From Lachnospiraceae bacterium (GTDB lineage Bacteria; Bacillota_A; Clostridia; Lachnospirales; Lachnospiraceae): a stretch of 64,000 nt of DNA. Under the pieces are notes generated by a model. It saw nothing but the letters and a program-made list of their open reading frames with translations, ran no database searches and was not told the origin of the DNA. A program made the position numbers and the translations under genes. The stretch lies in the NCBI GenBank assembly GCA_017391465.1, contig JAFOYH010000020.1, positions 28,008 to 92,007 on the forward strand, in the 5' to 3' direction. Positions 41,364 through 52,225 of the stretch are shown one piece after another; position 1 is the stretch's first letter; the number at the start of each line of letters is the position of its first letter.

Positions 41364-43985
41364 TCACCGTTTTGCAATTTCTTCCTGATATTGATACAAA
41401 AGATTAATAGCTTCCAAAGGTGTTAACCTTGCAAGATCAAGGGCTGCGATCTGTGCAATAACAAGATCATTTGAACTTATCGGTTCTTTTGCATAGTCAT
41501 CCTGTTTTTCATGAATAGAATTTGAATCATCACTGGCAATAGCACGTGCTTTTTCTGCGATATCTGCATCTGAAAGCTGTTCGGCTATTTCTTTTGCACG
41601 TTCGATGACTGAATTGGGAATTCCGGCAAGTTTTGCAACCTGAATACCGTAACTTCGGTCTGCCCCGCCTTTTATAATCTTACGGAGGAAAATAATATCA
41701 TCCCCCTGCTCTTTAACAGCAATACAATAGTTATTTACACCTGAAAGTCTTCCTTCAAGTTCAGTCAATTCATGGTAATGTGTCGCAAATAATGTCTTTG
41801 CACCAAGTTTTTTTCTTTCGCTGATATGCTCGACAACAGCCCAGGCAATACTTAATCCGTCAAAAGTGGATGTTCCACGTCCTATTTCATCAAGAATCAA
41901 TAGACTGTCTTTTGTAGCGTTGCGCAAAATATTTGCGACTTCGTTCATTTCTACCATAAAGGTACTCTGACCACTTGCAAGATCATCCGATGCACCGACA
42001 CGGGTAAATATACGATCCACTATGCCAATATTGGCATGTTTGGCAGGTACAAAGGAACCCATCTGTGCCATTAAAACAATTAACGCTGTCTGACGCATAT
42101 ATGTAGATTTACCTGCCATATTTGGCCCCGTAATAATAGAAACACGGGAATTTTTATTGTCAAGACATGTGTCGTTTGGTACAAACGCATCATTCGGAAT
42201 CATCTGTTCAACAACAGGGTGACGTCCATCCTTGATTTCAATGATACCCTTTTCGTTAATCTGCGGGCGAACAAAGTGATTTCGTTCCGCTACATAGGCT
42301 AACGATGCATAAACATCAATTTTAGCAAGTGCTTTCGCTGTTTGCTGAATACGTTTTACTTCGGCTCCAATCTGGTCACGCACCATTGCAAAAAGGTCAT
42401 ATTCCAAAGAAAAAAGTTTTTCTTCAGCGCCAAGAATCATATCCTCAAGTTCTTTTAATTCCGGTGTAATATAACGTTCCGCATTGGCCATCGTCTGTTT
42501 ACGCATCCAGTTTTCAGGTACTAAATTTTTATAAGAGTTGGTTACCTCCAGATAATACCCAAAAACTTTATTAAATTTGATTTTCAGATTTTTGATGCCC
42601 GTGCGTTCGCGTTCTGTAAGTTCCATCTGCGCAAGCCATTGTTTACCTTCTGTTTTTGCGTTACGATATATATCAACAGATTCGTTATAGCCTGTTTTGA
42701 TAATTCCGCCTTCCTTAATTGAAATCGGTGGTTCCTCTTCAATAGATGATTCAATTAATTCAGCAATATCTGTCAACGTATCAAGACTCTCATAAAAGTC
42801 CTTCAAATCAGCAGCTTTCATCGTTCTTAATAAAAATTTAATATGAGGAATCATAGCAATCGAATGTTTAAAAGCAATCAAATCTCTTGGATTTGCTGAT
42901 TTATAACTGATTTTGCTCATTAAACGTTCTAAGTCATAGATTGCATTTAAATATTCTCGAATCTCATCACGTGTAATGACATCTTCATTGAATGCTTCAA
43001 TACTTTCCAGACGTCGTTCAATTAAATCTTTCTGAACAAATGGCTGTTCAATACAGGAACGCAAAAATCGTGCGCCCATTGCTGTCTTTGTTTTGTCCAA
43101 CACCCAAAGAAGTGATCCTCTTTTTTGCTTTTCACGAAGTGTTTCGAGCAATTCAAGATTTCTACGTGTAGATGTATCTAAAACCATAAAACGTTCGGTC
43201 TGATAAGGTACAATCTTTGTCATCTGAGGCAATGCATTTTTCTGTGTTTCATAAAGATAATGAAGAAGCATTCCGGCAGCAATGGTTCCTGTTGGATAAT
43301 CACTTAAACCAAGTCCTTCCAAAGTTCCAACGTGAAAATGTTCTTTTATTTTTTGAATACATAATGCTTCATCCGAATACCAACGTTCTAAGGCACTCAC
43401 AGAAATATGCATCTTTTCGCCCAAATCTTCCATGTCTATTCCTGACATAAGAAAATAATCATTATATACAATCTCTGCAGGTGCATATTTTGTGATTTCA
43501 TCAATGACTTTTTTGTCGGAATCAACTTCTGTCATATAAAAATCACCTGTGGATATATCCGCCACTGAAATGCCGTAACAGTAATCCATATAAAAAAGCG
43601 ACATAAGATAATTATTTTTTGTCTCATCCAATGACTGCATATTCAAATTGGTTCCCGGAGTAACAATACGTATAACTTCGCGCTTCACCAATCCTTTCGC
43701 TGTTTTTGGATCTTCAACCTGTTCACAAATTGCAGCTTTATAACCTTTTTCGATTAATTTATTTAAATAACCATCGACAGCATGATAGGGAATTCCACAC
43801 ATCGGTGCACGTTCTTCCTGTCCACAATCTTTTCCTGTCAATGTAATTTCCAATACCTTTGATGCAATCAATGCATCTTCAAAAAACATTTCGTAAAAAT
43901 CGCCCAGACGATATAATAAAATACAGTCTTTATACTGTTTTTTTGTATCAACATATTGTTGCATCATTGGTGTTAATGGTGCCAT
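41364..43985 (-). CDS. mutS: DNA mismatch repair protein MutS
   Basis: MutS recognises base mispairs. The 873-residue product begins with MutS domain I, including the mismatch-reading RLGDFYEMFFEDA motif (Phe-x-Glu), and has the ABC-type ATPase near residue 620 (ITGPNMAGKSTYMRQTAL, LLILDEIGRGTSTFDGLSIAW). The C-terminus has the helix-turn-helix dimer segment. CTGGAGG precedes the ATG and the gene has its own promoter at 44032-44060. Confidence 0.98.
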   Translation of the reverse strand: MAPLTPMMQQYVDTKKQYKDCILLYRLGDFYEMFFEDALIASKVLEITLTGKDCGQEERAPMCGIPYHAVDGYLNKLIEKGYKAAICEQVEDPKTAKGLVKREVIRIVTPGTNLNMQSLDETKNNYLMSLFYMDYCYGISVADISTGDFYMTEVDSDKKVIDEITKYAPAEIVYNDYFLMSGIDMEDLGEKMHISVSALERWYSDEALCIQKIKEHFHVGTLEGLGLSDYPTGTIAAGMLLHYLYETQKNALPQMTKIVPYQTERFMVLDTSTRRNLELLETLREKQKRGSLLWVLDKTKTAMGARFLRSCIEQPFVQKDLIERRLESIEAFNEDVITRDEIREYLNAIYDLERLMSKISYKSANPRDLIAFKHSIAMIPHIKFLLRTMKAADLKDFYESLDTLTDIAELIESSIEEEPPISIKEGGIIKTGYNESVDIYRNAKTEGKQWLAQMELTERERTGIKNLKIKFNKVFGYYLEVTNSYKNLVPENWMRKQTMANAERYITPELKELEDMILGAEEKLFSLEYDLFAMVRDQIGAEVKRIQQTAKALAKIDVYASLAYVAERNHFVRPQINEKGIIEIKDGRHPVVEQMIPNDAFVPNDTCLDNKNSRVSIITGPNMAGKSTYMRQTALIVLMAQMGSFVPAKHANIGIVDRIFTRVGASDDLASGQSTFMVEMNEVANILRNATKDSLLILDEIGRGTSTFDGLSIAWAVVEHISERKKLGAKTLFATHYHELTELEGRLSGVNNYCIAVKEQGDDIIFLRKIIKGGADRSYGIQVAKLAGIPNSVIERAKEIAEQLSDADIAEKARAIASDDSNSIHEKQDDYAKEPISSNDLVIAQIAALDLARLTPLEAINLLYQYQEEIAKR

Positions 43986-44031
43986 GTATTTCCTCCAGTT
44001 TCTATCTATAGGTAAATTCTTTTTTTATAAC

Positions 44032-44060
44032 ATCTTATCTTTTTCAAAAAACAATGTCAA
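44032..44060 (-). promoter_or_regulatory. Promoter of mutS-mutL-miaA operon
   Basis: Minus strand TTGACA (44055-44060), 17-base spacer, TAAGAT (44032-44037). It lies directly after the glnN terminator. Confidence 0.72.
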
Positions 44061-44061
44061 G

Positions 44062-44090
44062 AAAGACCGTTGCTTGCAGCAACGGTCTTT
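44062..44090 (-). terminator. Terminator after glutamine synthetase
   Basis: AAAGACCGTTGC (44062-44073) pairs perfectly with GCAACGGTCTTT (44079-44090). On the minus strand the T-run after the stem is short (CTTTCTTG), so it may be only partly efficient. Confidence 0.75.
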
Positions 44091-44093
44091 AAA

Positions 44094-46205
44094 TTATACA
44101 TTAAATAACAGATCGGCATAGGTTGGGAAAGGCCATACTTTTTTGTCTACAAGCATTTCCAAAGCATCTGCAGGCTTTCTGAGTTCTTCCATGGCAGTAA
44201 ATACCTGATCGCGATATACAATTGCCTGCTCTTTTGGCTCGATGATTGATGCAGCATATTCCGTCGCTTTTTCAAGTTTTGAAAGTGCTTGATTCATAGA
44301 AACCAGATTTTTTGAGACTTCTATCAAACATTCTTCCTGAACAGATGCATCTGCACCAACAGATTTAACTGCTGCAACAGACTGTGCGACTGTTGTCGAA
44401 TGACGAATGACAGCAGGCATAATTTGTTTTCTGACCATATCGATCATTGTATGGGCTTCGATATTAATTGCTTTCGAATAGGTTTCATAACCAACCTCTT
44501 GACGTGATGATAATTCGATTTCTGTCATGACTTTATGTTTTTCAAATAATTCAATTGTCGATGGATGTGTCAGACATTCGAGAGCATCCACCATATTTGT
44601 AATATTTGGAAGTCCACGACGTTCTGCTTCTTTAACCCATTCTTCTGAATAACCGTTTCCATTGAATATAATACGGATATGTTCGCTGATCCATTTTTTT
44701 GTGAGATCGTGTGCTGCCATGACCGGATCATCAGATGACTCTAAAATATCTGCAGCCTGACGAAAAGATTCTGCAGCAATTGTATTTATTACTGTACTCG
44801 AATCTGCAACAGATGCTGTTGATCCCACCATACGGAACTCGAACTTGTTACCTGTAAATGCAAAAGGCGATGTTCGATTTCGATCGGTCGCATCCTTCAT
44901 AAAAGATGGTACTGTAGAGACACCTACATCCAGCTTGCTTCCCATTTTACTATGTGTTGCTTCACCTTTTTCACAAAGCTGTTCTAAAACATCTTCCAAC
45001 TGTTCTCCTAGAAAAACCGAAACAATTGCAGGCGGAGCTTCATATCCACCCAATCGATGATCATTTCCAGGATTGGCAGCAGACTCTCGAAGTAATGGTG
45101 CATACTCATCCACTGCTTTCAAAATAGCAGATAAAATCAACAGAAAACGCTTATTTTGATGTGGTGTAATACCTGGATCCAAAAGATTTTCACCGAGATT
45201 TGTAGATAAAGACCAGTTATTGTGCTTACCTGAACCATTTATTCCTGCAAAAGGTTTTTCATGTAATAAACAGACAAGATCATGACGCAAAGCCACTTTT
45301 TTCATCGTTTCCATAATCAGCTGATTATGGTCTGTTGCAATATTTGTTGTATTATAAATTGGAGCCAACTCATGCTGTGCAGGTGCTGCTTCATTATGCT
45401 GTGTTTTGGCAGAAACTCCCAATTTCCAAAGTTCTTCATTCAGGTCATGCATATAAGAAGAAACACGTTCTTTAAGATTACCGAAATAATGATCATCCAA
45501 TTCCTGGCCTTTTGGTGCAGGTGCTCCAAACAATGTACGTCCGGCAAAGAATAAATCTTCTCTTTGATTATAAGTAGCCTTATCAACAAGGAAATACTCC
45601 TGCTCCGGACCGACACTTGTAATAATATCTGTAGCTTCCGTATCACCAAAAGCACGAATCAAACGTAATGCTTGTGTACTTACCGCTTCAACCGAACGTA
45701 ACAACGGTGTTTTCTTATCTAAGGCTTCACCTGTATACGAACAGAAAATGGTTGGAATACATAATACATTAGTTCCACTTGGAGACTCATGAATAAATGC
45801 CGGAGATGTACAATCCCATGCCGTATAACCTCTGGCTTCAAAGGTCGCACGCAGTCCACCGGATGGAAAAGACGAACCATCCGGCTCACCTTTAATTAAT
45901 TCTTTTCCGGAAAATTCTAAAATTACACCGCCATCATCCATTGGAGTAATAAATGCATCATGTTTTTCGGCTGTTATGCCCGTCAAAGGCTGAAACCAAT
46001 GTGTGTAATGTGTTGCTCCTTTTTCAATTGCCCAATCTTTCATCGCATTAGCAACGACTTCTGCTACATGGCTATCCAATTCACCGCCTACCGCAATCGT
46101 CTGTTTTAATTCTTTATATATTTTCTTTGGGAGTCTTTCTCTCATTGTTGCATCGTTAAATACGAGTGAACCAAAAATATCCTCAACATCAATCTTTTTT
46201 GTCAT
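44094..46205 (-). CDS. glnN: Glutamine synthetase type III
   Basis: GSIII assimilates ammonia into glutamine with ATP, as an alternative to the 440-470 residue GlnA. The 703-residue size and motifs [34 protein letters not shown] and [20 protein letters not shown] are typical of type III. GAGGAAGC precedes the ATG. It lies downstream of miaB; no GlnR box was recognised. It also joins nitrogen flow with the proB/proA genes upstream, which use glutamate. Confidence 0.96.
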   Translation of the reverse strand: MTKKIDVEDIFGSLVFNDATMRERLPKKIYKELKQTIAVGGELDSHVAEVVANAMKDWAIEKGATHYTHWFQPLTGITAEKHDAFITPMDDGGVILEFSGKELIKGEPDGSSFPSGGLRATFEARGYTAWDCTSPAFIHESPSGTNVLCIPTIFCSYTGEALDKKTPLLRSVEAVSTQALRLIRAFGDTEATDIITSVGPEQEYFLVDKATYNQREDLFFAGRTLFGAPAPKGQELDDHYFGNLKERVSSYMHDLNEELWKLGVSAKTQHNEAAPAQHELAPIYNTTNIATDHNQLIMETMKKVALRHDLVCLLHEKPFAGINGSGKHNNWSLSTNLGENLLDPGITPHQNKRFLLILSAILKAVDEYAPLLRESAANPGNDHRLGGYEAPPAIVSVFLGEQLEDVLEQLCEKGEATHSKMGSKLDVGVSTVPSFMKDATDRNRTSPFAFTGNKFEFRMVGSTASVADSSTVINTIAAESFRQAADILESSDDPVMAAHDLTKKWISEHIRIIFNGNGYSEEWVKEAERRGLPNITNMVDALECLTHPSTIELFEKHKVMTEIELSSRQEVGYETYSKAINIEAHTMIDMVRKQIMPAVIRHSTTVAQSVAAVKSVGADASVQEECLIEVSKNLVSMNQALSKLEKATEYAASIIEPKEQAIVYRDQVFTAMEELRKPADALEMLVDKKVWPFPTYADLLFNV

Positions 46206-46257
46206 AGAGCTTCCTCTTTTCTACATTTATCCTGCTTGTATCAATACACATAATCTA

Positions 46258-47682
46258 TTATTTGTTATCCTGTAAAACAACTTCACCCATATAATAAAAA
46301 CCTTTACAGGATAATAATCGTACAGATACAACTTTACCAATCATAGATGCCTCACCTTTAAAATGAACGACCGTATTATTACCCATTCGTCCTGTAACCA
46401 GGGAATTATCCTGATGATTTACTTCTTCAACGAGAACATCCTGAATGGTACCTTCATGTCTGCTGCATACAACCGCAGCAATTTCCTGAACACGATTTAA
46501 CAAACGATTAAATCGTTCTTTGACAACATCCTCCGGCACCTGATTTTCCATAACAGCTGCAGGGGTGCCCGTACGTTTTGAATAAATAAATGTGTAAGCA
46601 CTATCATAGCCAACTTTTTCAACAACTTCCATTGTTTCAAGGAAATCTTCCTCGGTTTCACCCGGAAATCCAACAATAATATCTGTTGTCAACGAAATGT
46701 CCGGACATGCCTCTTTAATTTTACGTACAAGATCTAAATATCCTTCCTTCGTATAACGACGATTCATTTTTGTTAAAATGTCTGTACTTCCAGACTGCAA
46801 TGGTAAATGAAGGTGATTACATATTTTGGGTTCCTCCGCCATAACACGAATTAAATCATCCGATAAATCCTTTGGATGCGACGTCATAAAACGTACACGA
46901 AGTAATCCATCAATTTTACAGATTTCTCGAAGAAGTTCGGCAAAAGTCATCGGTGTTTCCAAATTCTTACCATAGGAATTGACATTTTGACCCAATAACA
47001 TGACTTCGACAACACCATCGGCTACCGCAGCTTTTATTTCTTTAATGATTTCCTCCGGCAAACGACTTCTTTCACGTCCACGAACATAAGGAACAATACA
47101 ATAACTACAGAAATTATTACAGCCAAACATAATATTAATTCCTGTTTTAAATGGATATTTACGATCATTTGGCAAATCTTCAACAATTTGATCCGTATCT
47201 TTCCATATATCGATAATCATTTGACCTTCCGTAATTCGACGATAAATAAGCTCTGCAAATTTAAAAATGTTATGAGTTCCAAAAATAACATCTACATGAC
47301 GGTAACTTTTTTTCAGTTTTTCGACAACTTCGGGTTCCTGCATCATACAACCACACAGTGCGATCATCATTCCCGGATTGTTCTTTTTAATGTGTTTCAT
47401 CTGACCCAATCGACCATAAACACGTAAATTTGCATTTTCACGAACAGTGCATGTATTATAGATTACAAAATCCGCTTTTTCAGATTCGATTATTGTATAT
47501 CCAATCTTTTCTAAAATCCCTGTCAGTTTCTCAGAATCTCTGGCATTCATCTGACATCCAAATGTTATAACAGATGCAGTTAAAGGACGTCCAAGCTTTT
47601 CTTCCTGAGTCTTTATCCATGAATGACATTGTTCCATATAATAATACTGACGCTCAACTTCTGAAATATGTTCTGTCAACAT
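46258..47682 (-). CDS. miaB: tRNA-2-methylthio-N6-dimethylallyladenosine synthase MiaB
   Basis: MiaB is a radical SAM methylthiotransferase finishing ms2i6A at tRNA position 37. The 474-residue product has an N-terminal UPF0004 domain (TFGCQMNARDSEKL, YNTCTVRENA, CGCMMQ), the radical SAM motif GCNNFCSYCIVPYVRGRE and a C-terminal TRAM domain. ATG 47682 follows GGGAGG; the longer frame to 47721 overlaps proA. It lies between proA and glnN. Confidence 0.97.
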   Translation of the reverse strand: MLTEHISEVERQYYYMEQCHSWIKTQEEKLGRPLTASVITFGCQMNARDSEKLTGILEKIGYTIIESEKADFVIYNTCTVRENANLRVYGRLGQMKHIKKNNPGMMIALCGCMMQEPEVVEKLKKSYRHVDVIFGTHNIFKFAELIYRRITEGQMIIDIWKDTDQIVEDLPNDRKYPFKTGINIMFGCNNFCSYCIVPYVRGRERSRLPEEIIKEIKAAVADGVVEVMLLGQNVNSYGKNLETPMTFAELLREICKIDGLLRVRFMTSHPKDLSDDLIRVMAEEPKICNHLHLPLQSGSTDILTKMNRRYTKEGYLDLVRKIKEACPDISLTTDIIVGFPGETEEDFLETMEVVEKVGYDSAYTFIYSKRTGTPAAVMENQVPEDVVKERFNRLLNRVQEIAAVVCSRHEGTIQDVLVEEVNHQDNSLVTGRMGNNTVVHFKGEASMIGKVVSVRLLSCKGFYYMGEVVLQDNK

Positions 47683-47695
47683 AGTTCCTCCCATG

Positions 47696-48940
47696 TTATG
47701 GTCTTGTCTGACCATTGCCATATATAATATATTTTGTCGTTGTTAATTCTTTAAGTCCCATTGGTCCACGCGCATGTAATTTCTGAGTACTGATTCCAAT
47801 CTCAGCACCAAAACCAAATTCAAAACCATCGGTAAATCGTGTGGATGCATTGACATAAACTGCAGCTGCATCTACTTCATCCAAAAATTTACGAGCATTC
47901 GAATAATCTTTGGTTATAATTGCCTCCGAATGTTTTGTATTATACTGATTAATATGATCAATCGCCTCATCGATTGAACCGACAACTTTAGCAGATAAAA
48001 TATAATCCAGATATTCCTGACCCCAATCCTCATCTGCTGCAGGAACGATCTTATCATTAAATGTACAACATATTTCATCCCCTCGGATTTCGACATTTTT
48101 TGCAAATAAACGTTCACAGATCAATGGAATCACACGATCTGCGATATCTTTATGAATAACAAGAGATTCACAGGCATTGCACACACCTGTTCTCTGAGTT
48201 TTTGCATTGTCAATAATATCCACAGCCATATCCAGATCCGCAGTTGCATCCACAAATATATGACAGTTCCCTGTACCTGTTTCAATAACAGGAACCGTAC
48301 TGTTTTCGACAACTGTACGAATGAGTCCGGCACCGCCTCGAGGAATTAAAACATCGAGATAACGGTTCATCTGCATAAGTTTTTTTGCTGTTTCACGACT
48401 TGTATCTTCCACAAGCTGAATCGCATCCGGTGTAATTCCCTGCTCCTTTAAAACATTCCGAATAACAGAAACGATGGCTATATTGGAATGAATTGCATCA
48501 CTGCCTCCCTTTAAAATAACCGCATTTCCTGTTTTAAAACAAAGACCAAACGCATCTGCAGTAACATTCGGACGGGATTCATAAATAATACCAATAACCC
48601 CTAGTGGCACACGTTTTTTGCCAACTTCCAGACCATTTGGACGAACTTTTGCTTCAAGAATTTCACCTATAGGGTCTTCAAGTGCAATTAAAGATTCAAG
48701 TCCTTCTGCCATCGATGCTATACGTGTATCTGATAATGCCAGACGATCCACAAGAGATTCTTTCATTCCCTTTTCACGGGCAATGCGTACATCTTCTTCA
48801 TTTGCTTTTAAAATCTGATCACTGTAAGTTATCAATCCTTCAGCAACCGCATGAAGACATTCGTTTTTCCGGGTTGCATTTAATCCAAGTAATTCTCTCT
48901 CTGCTTTTTTTGCCTGTATTCCTAATGTTTCAAGCATCAT
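47696..48940 (-). CDS. proA: Glutamate-5-semialdehyde dehydrogenase
   Basis: ProA reduces glutamyl phosphate to glutamate semialdehyde for proline synthesis. The 414-residue product has the catalytic Cys in [13 protein letters not shown] and the landmarks [20 protein letters not shown] and RDASTRF-like [23 protein letters not shown] 48940 has AAAGGGTGG upstream; the frame from 48964 is longer but overlaps more of the next gene. The preceding stop overlaps this start (ATGA). Confidence 0.96.
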   Translation of the reverse strand: MMLETLGIQAKKAERELLGLNATRKNECLHAVAEGLITYSDQILKANEEDVRIAREKGMKESLVDRLALSDTRIASMAEGLESLIALEDPIGEILEAKVRPNGLEVGKKRVPLGVIGIIYESRPNVTADAFGLCFKTGNAVILKGGSDAIHSNIAIVSVIRNVLKEQGITPDAIQLVEDTSRETAKKLMQMNRYLDVLIPRGGAGLIRTVVENSTVPVIETGTGNCHIFVDATADLDMAVDIIDNAKTQRTGVCNACESLVIHKDIADRVIPLICERLFAKNVEIRGDEICCTFNDKIVPAADEDWGQEYLDYILSAKVVGSIDEAIDHINQYNTKHSEAIITKDYSNARKFLDEVDAAAVYVNASTRFTDGFEFGFGAEIGISTQKLHARGPMGLKELTTTKYIIYGNGQTRP

Positions 48941-49545
48941 CTGGCATCCACCCTTTCTATCCATTGTTCATCTGTAACAATGATATCCATACGTGCATCA
49001 TGAACTGTACATGGAATTTCCTTGATCCATTGGAAATCAAATGCCACACCACAACGTATAATACCAATATTATTTTTTTCAAGATACCGATCATAATATC
49101 CGCCACCGTAACCGATTCGTCCAAACAAATGATCATATGCCAAACCTGGAAGAATCATAAAATGCAATGTAGAATCAAAGTCATTTTCGCGAAAATGTTT
49201 ATTGTGCACATAAAGCTCACAGGTCCTATCCGGCTCCAATATTCCCATGGAACCTTTTGTTAATTTAGACATATCGTTTATTTGATAAAACTCCATGACT
49301 TCTTTCGAAAGGACTTTCGGTAAAAGAAGAATTTTCCCGTCTTCCAGAACTTTACGATGAAAATTTTCAGTATCCACTTCGTTTCGAAAACTCATATATG
49401 AAAAAATATAATCCGCTTTCTTATAACATGAGCTTTCTATAATTTTATTAAATATTTTCTGACTTTTATGGAAAACGTCCTGTTCGGATAATTGATTGCG
49501 GAGTTTTCGCATTTCCTGACGCAGTCTGTTTTTATCAATTTCCAT
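48937..49545 (-). CDS. 5-formyltetrahydrofolate cyclo-ligase
   Basis: The enzyme converts 5-formyl-THF to 5,10-methenyl-THF. The 202-residue product matches the MTHFS family: [53 protein letters not shown] (ATP/folate-binding segment). It lies inside the pro operon between ynzC and proA. No strong Shine-Dalgarno precedes ATG 49545. Confidence 0.93.
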   Translation of the reverse strand: MEIDKNRLRQEMRKLRNQLSEQDVFHKSQKIFNKIIESSCYKKADYIFSYMSFRNEVDTENFHRKVLEDGKILLLPKVLSKEVMEFYQINDMSKLTKGSMGILEPDRTCELYVHNKHFRENDFDSTLHFMILPGLAYDHLFGRIGYGGGYYDRYLEKNNIGIIRCGVAFDFQWIKEIPCTVHDARMDIIVTDEQWIERVDAR

Positions 49546-49762
49546 ATTTGTTTTGATGTCTTTCTTTCAGATCAATCAACGTTCCATCTTCTTTTTGAAT
49601 TTTAATTGTATCTAACTGACTTTTTAAATTAGCACGGAAAGAGGCAACAAAACGTGTACGTAATTCCTTTTGTTCTGCTTTTTCCGCTTCTGTTAATCCT
49701 TCTTCCGATTTAGACTTTTTATATAATTCATTAATTCTTGCAATTTCTGCATCTGTAATCAA
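49535..49762 (-). CDS. ynzC: DUF896 family protein (YnzC)
   Basis: This 75-residue helical protein has EIARINELYKKSKSEEGLT and EQKELRTRFVASFRANLKSQLD, the DUF896 signature. In Bacillus, YnzC lies near yneA in the SOS locus; here it is within the pro operon instead. Function is unknown. TTG 49762 is used because GGAGGGG lies 8 bases upstream. It overlaps proB by 4 bases. Confidence 0.92.
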   Translation of the reverse strand: MITDAEIARINELYKKSKSEEGLTEAEKAEQKELRTRFVASFRANLKSQLDTIKIQKEDGTLIDLKERHQNKYGN

Positions 49763-50607
49763 TGTCTTTTCCCCTCCTCAATATAACTTCTAAGATCAAA
49801 ATCTTCGTTTTTATGTTCTAAAAATAAAGTTCCGATCACTTCGCCCTGCATGATATCATGAAGGATTCTAAAATCATGACCATTCGCAATAATCATATCA
49901 CAGCCGGCATCTGTTGCAATACGTGCAGCGTCAATTTTTGTCACCATACCGCCAGTTCCAAAATCACTTCCTGCACCTTTTGCCATATTATAAAGATCTT
50001 TATCAATACGCGGCACACATTCAATAAAACGTGCATTCTCGTTAGTATTCGGATCATCGGTATATAAACCATCAATATCTGACATAAGAATCAATAAATC
50101 CGCACCAACCAATGCAGCAACAACCGCAGATAAAGTATCATTATCGCCAAATTCGATTTCATGTGTAGAAATCGTGTCATTTTCATTAACGATAGGAATA
50201 ACGCCCATCTCAAGCAATTGTTCAAATGTATTTCGTGCATTAAACATACTTTTTTCCTGAAGTATTGTATGTTTCGTCATTAAAATCTGAGAGCTGATTT
50301 GATGATACTCATTAAATAATCTTTGATATAATGCAATCAGCGCACCTTGTCCAACAGATGCACACGCCTGTTTCAGGGGCAGTGTTGATGGTCTTTCATT
50401 TAATCCAAGCACTTTCCTTCCTGCACCAATGGCACCGGATGATACCAGAATCACATCTTTACCCTGATTATGGATATCACACAAAATACGAACCAACTGT
50501 TCCAATTTAAATAAATCGATCATTCCTGTTTCTTCATGAACAAGGGAAGATGACCCTACCTTTACAACAATTCTCTTTTTTTCTTTCAATGAAGCACGAT
50601 CATACAT
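49759..50607 (-). CDS. proB: Glutamate 5-kinase without PUA domain
   Basis: ProB phosphorylates glutamate as the first step of proline synthesis. The 282-residue product has the amino-acid-kinase fold (VVKVGSSSLVHE, VSSGAIGAGRKVLGL, GTGGMVTKIDAARIA). E. coli ProB has about 367 residues with a C-terminal PUA domain; that domain is absent here, so feedback control may differ. GGAGG lies 8 bases before the ATG. The order is proB, ynzC, MTHFS, proA. Confidence 0.95.
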   Translation of the reverse strand: MYDRASLKEKKRIVVKVGSSSLVHEETGMIDLFKLEQLVRILCDIHNQGKDVILVSSGAIGAGRKVLGLNERPSTLPLKQACASVGQGALIALYQRLFNEYHQISSQILMTKHTILQEKSMFNARNTFEQLLEMGVIPIVNENDTISTHEIEFGDNDTLSAVVAALVGADLLILMSDIDGLYTDDPNTNENARFIECVPRIDKDLYNMAKGAGSDFGTGGMVTKIDAARIATDAGCDMIIANGHDFRILHDIMQGEVIGTLFLEHKNEDFDLRSYIEEGKRH

Positions 50608-52225
50608 GTCCTTTTCCTCCAGTATATTCTATTCCGTCACAGACAGGTTTATATAAACTTCGAAGTGCCTCAGCAATACGAAGTCCATCCATGGCTGCGG
50701 ATGTAATTCCGCCAGCATATCCGGCACCCTCGCCACATGGGTAAATGCCTTTAATTTCTGATTCAAGTGAATGATCACGTTCCATTCGAATCGGAGAAGA
50801 TGTCCGCGTTTCCACCCCTGAAAGGATGGCATCCGGACGATTATAATCTTTAATTTTTCGAGCAAATGCCTCAATACCTTCCTGCAGGCTTTCACATACA
50901 TAAGGTGGCAGACATTCATGCAAATCTGCAAAATGTGTTTTACCTTTGTGAACAGGTTTCACCTCACCAAATTGGGTTGAAACCCGATGTTGACAAAAAT
51001 CTTGATAAAGCTGAACCGGCACATGCCCATTTCCAATATCACTGGCTTTTCTTTCCCAAATACGCTGAAATTCCACACCTGCTAAAACATCATCCGAAGG
51101 AAAATCCTCTGGTGTTACCGTGACAATCAATGCACTATTTGCATTATTCGAATTTCTCCCGTGGTAACTCATTCCATTAACAACCGTACCATTTTCTTCA
51201 GAAGATGCATTGACGACATAGCCGCCCGGACACATACAAAATGTATAAACGCCTCTTCCGTTCGTGCATTTATGTGTTAATTTATATGCTGCACTCCCTA
51301 ACAAATCATCTTTTTCCAGACCGTACTGAGACATATTAATCATTTTCTGAGGATGTTCAATACGTACACCAATAGCAAAAGATTTTTTTGTCATCGGTAA
51401 ATCATGATGTTTCAACATAGCAAACGTATCTCTTGCACTATGTCCAACCGCCAGTACCAATGCTTCACAAGAAAGCCATTCTGTATCATTAATGCATACA
51501 GCAGTTACTCTTCCATGTTCCATACGTAAATCTGTCATCTTTGCCGAAAAACGAACTTGTCCGCCTAAACGACAGATTTCCTGACGCATGGCTTTAACAA
51601 TATGGCATAATACGTCTGTTCCAATATGAGGTTTATTCTCGTATGTAATTGAAGAATCCGCACCAAATTCTGTAAACAACTCAAGAACTTTTCGATGTCT
51701 TCCGTATGGATCTTTAACTAATGTATTTAACTTTCCGTCGGAAAAGGTTCCAGCACCGCCTTCTCCGAACTGTACATTGGATTCAGGATCAAAAATTCCC
51801 TTTTCCCAGAATACATTCACGGAATGTTGTCTGCCATCAACATCCAGACCACGTTCAAGCAGAATCGGCTTATAACCATAACGTGCGAGCATCAAGCCGC
51901 AAAACAGTCCTGCAGGTCCAGTACCTACAATGACAATCGGATGTTCCATTGTACGTATGCCTGCATCCGGAAAATGATATTCTTCTTTTTCGATGAAACG
52001 AATATTTTTGTTTTTATTTTTTTTAATGAAGGACGCTTCTTTTTTCAGTTCTATATCGATCGTATAAACAGCCATAATTTCTTCTTTACGGGCGTCAATC
52101 GATTTTTTAAAAATACGCCAATTTAAAACATCTTTTTCCTGTATATGTAATTTTTTTAATGTATATCCAAATACCTGATCATCCCCAACTTTGTAGGGGA
52201 GCTTAATTTGTCCGATGCGAAGCAT
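50600..52225 (-). CDS. FAD-dependent oxidoreductase (COG2509-like)
   Basis: This 541-residue flavoprotein has an N-terminal substrate/regulatory part (about 90 residues), the dinucleotide-binding motif VGTGPAGLFCGLMLARYG near residue 100 and SVNVFWEKGIFDPESNVQFGEGGAGTFSDGKL, matching COG2509 proteins. Substrate is unknown. ATG 52225 has GAAAGGAA upstream. It overlaps the preceding HI0933-type flavoprotein gene by 23 bases and ends 8 bases inside proB. Confidence 0.87.
   Translation of the reverse strand: MLRIGQIKLPYKVGDDQVFGYTLKKLHIQEKDVLNWRIFKKSIDARKEEIMAVYTIDIELKKEASFIKKNKNKNIRFIEKEEYHFPDAGIRTMEHPIVIVGTGPAGLFCGLMLARYGYKPILLERGLDVDGRQHSVNVFWEKGIFDPESNVQFGEGGAGTFSDGKLNTLVKDPYGRHRKVLELFTEFGADSSITYENKPHIGTDVLCHIVKAMRQEICRLGGQVRFSAKMTDLRMEHGRVTAVCINDTEWLSCEALVLAVGHSARDTFAMLKHHDLPMTKKSFAIGVRIEHPQKMINMSQYGLEKDDLLGSAAYKLTHKCTNGRGVYTFCMCPGGYVVNASSEENGTVVNGMSYHGRNSNNANSALIVTVTPEDFPSDDVLAGVEFQRIWERKASDIGNGHVPVQLYQDFCQHRVSTQFGEVKPVHKGKTHFADLHECLPPYVCESLQEGIEAFARKIKDYNRPDAILSGVETRTSSPIRMERDHSLESEIKGIYPCGEGAGYAGGITSAAMDGLRIAEALRSLYKPVCDGIEYTGGKGHV

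Noticed and set aside
44845..45655. Open frames inside glutamine synthetase III on both strands
   Set aside because: They lie entirely within the glnN frame and lack their own start signals.
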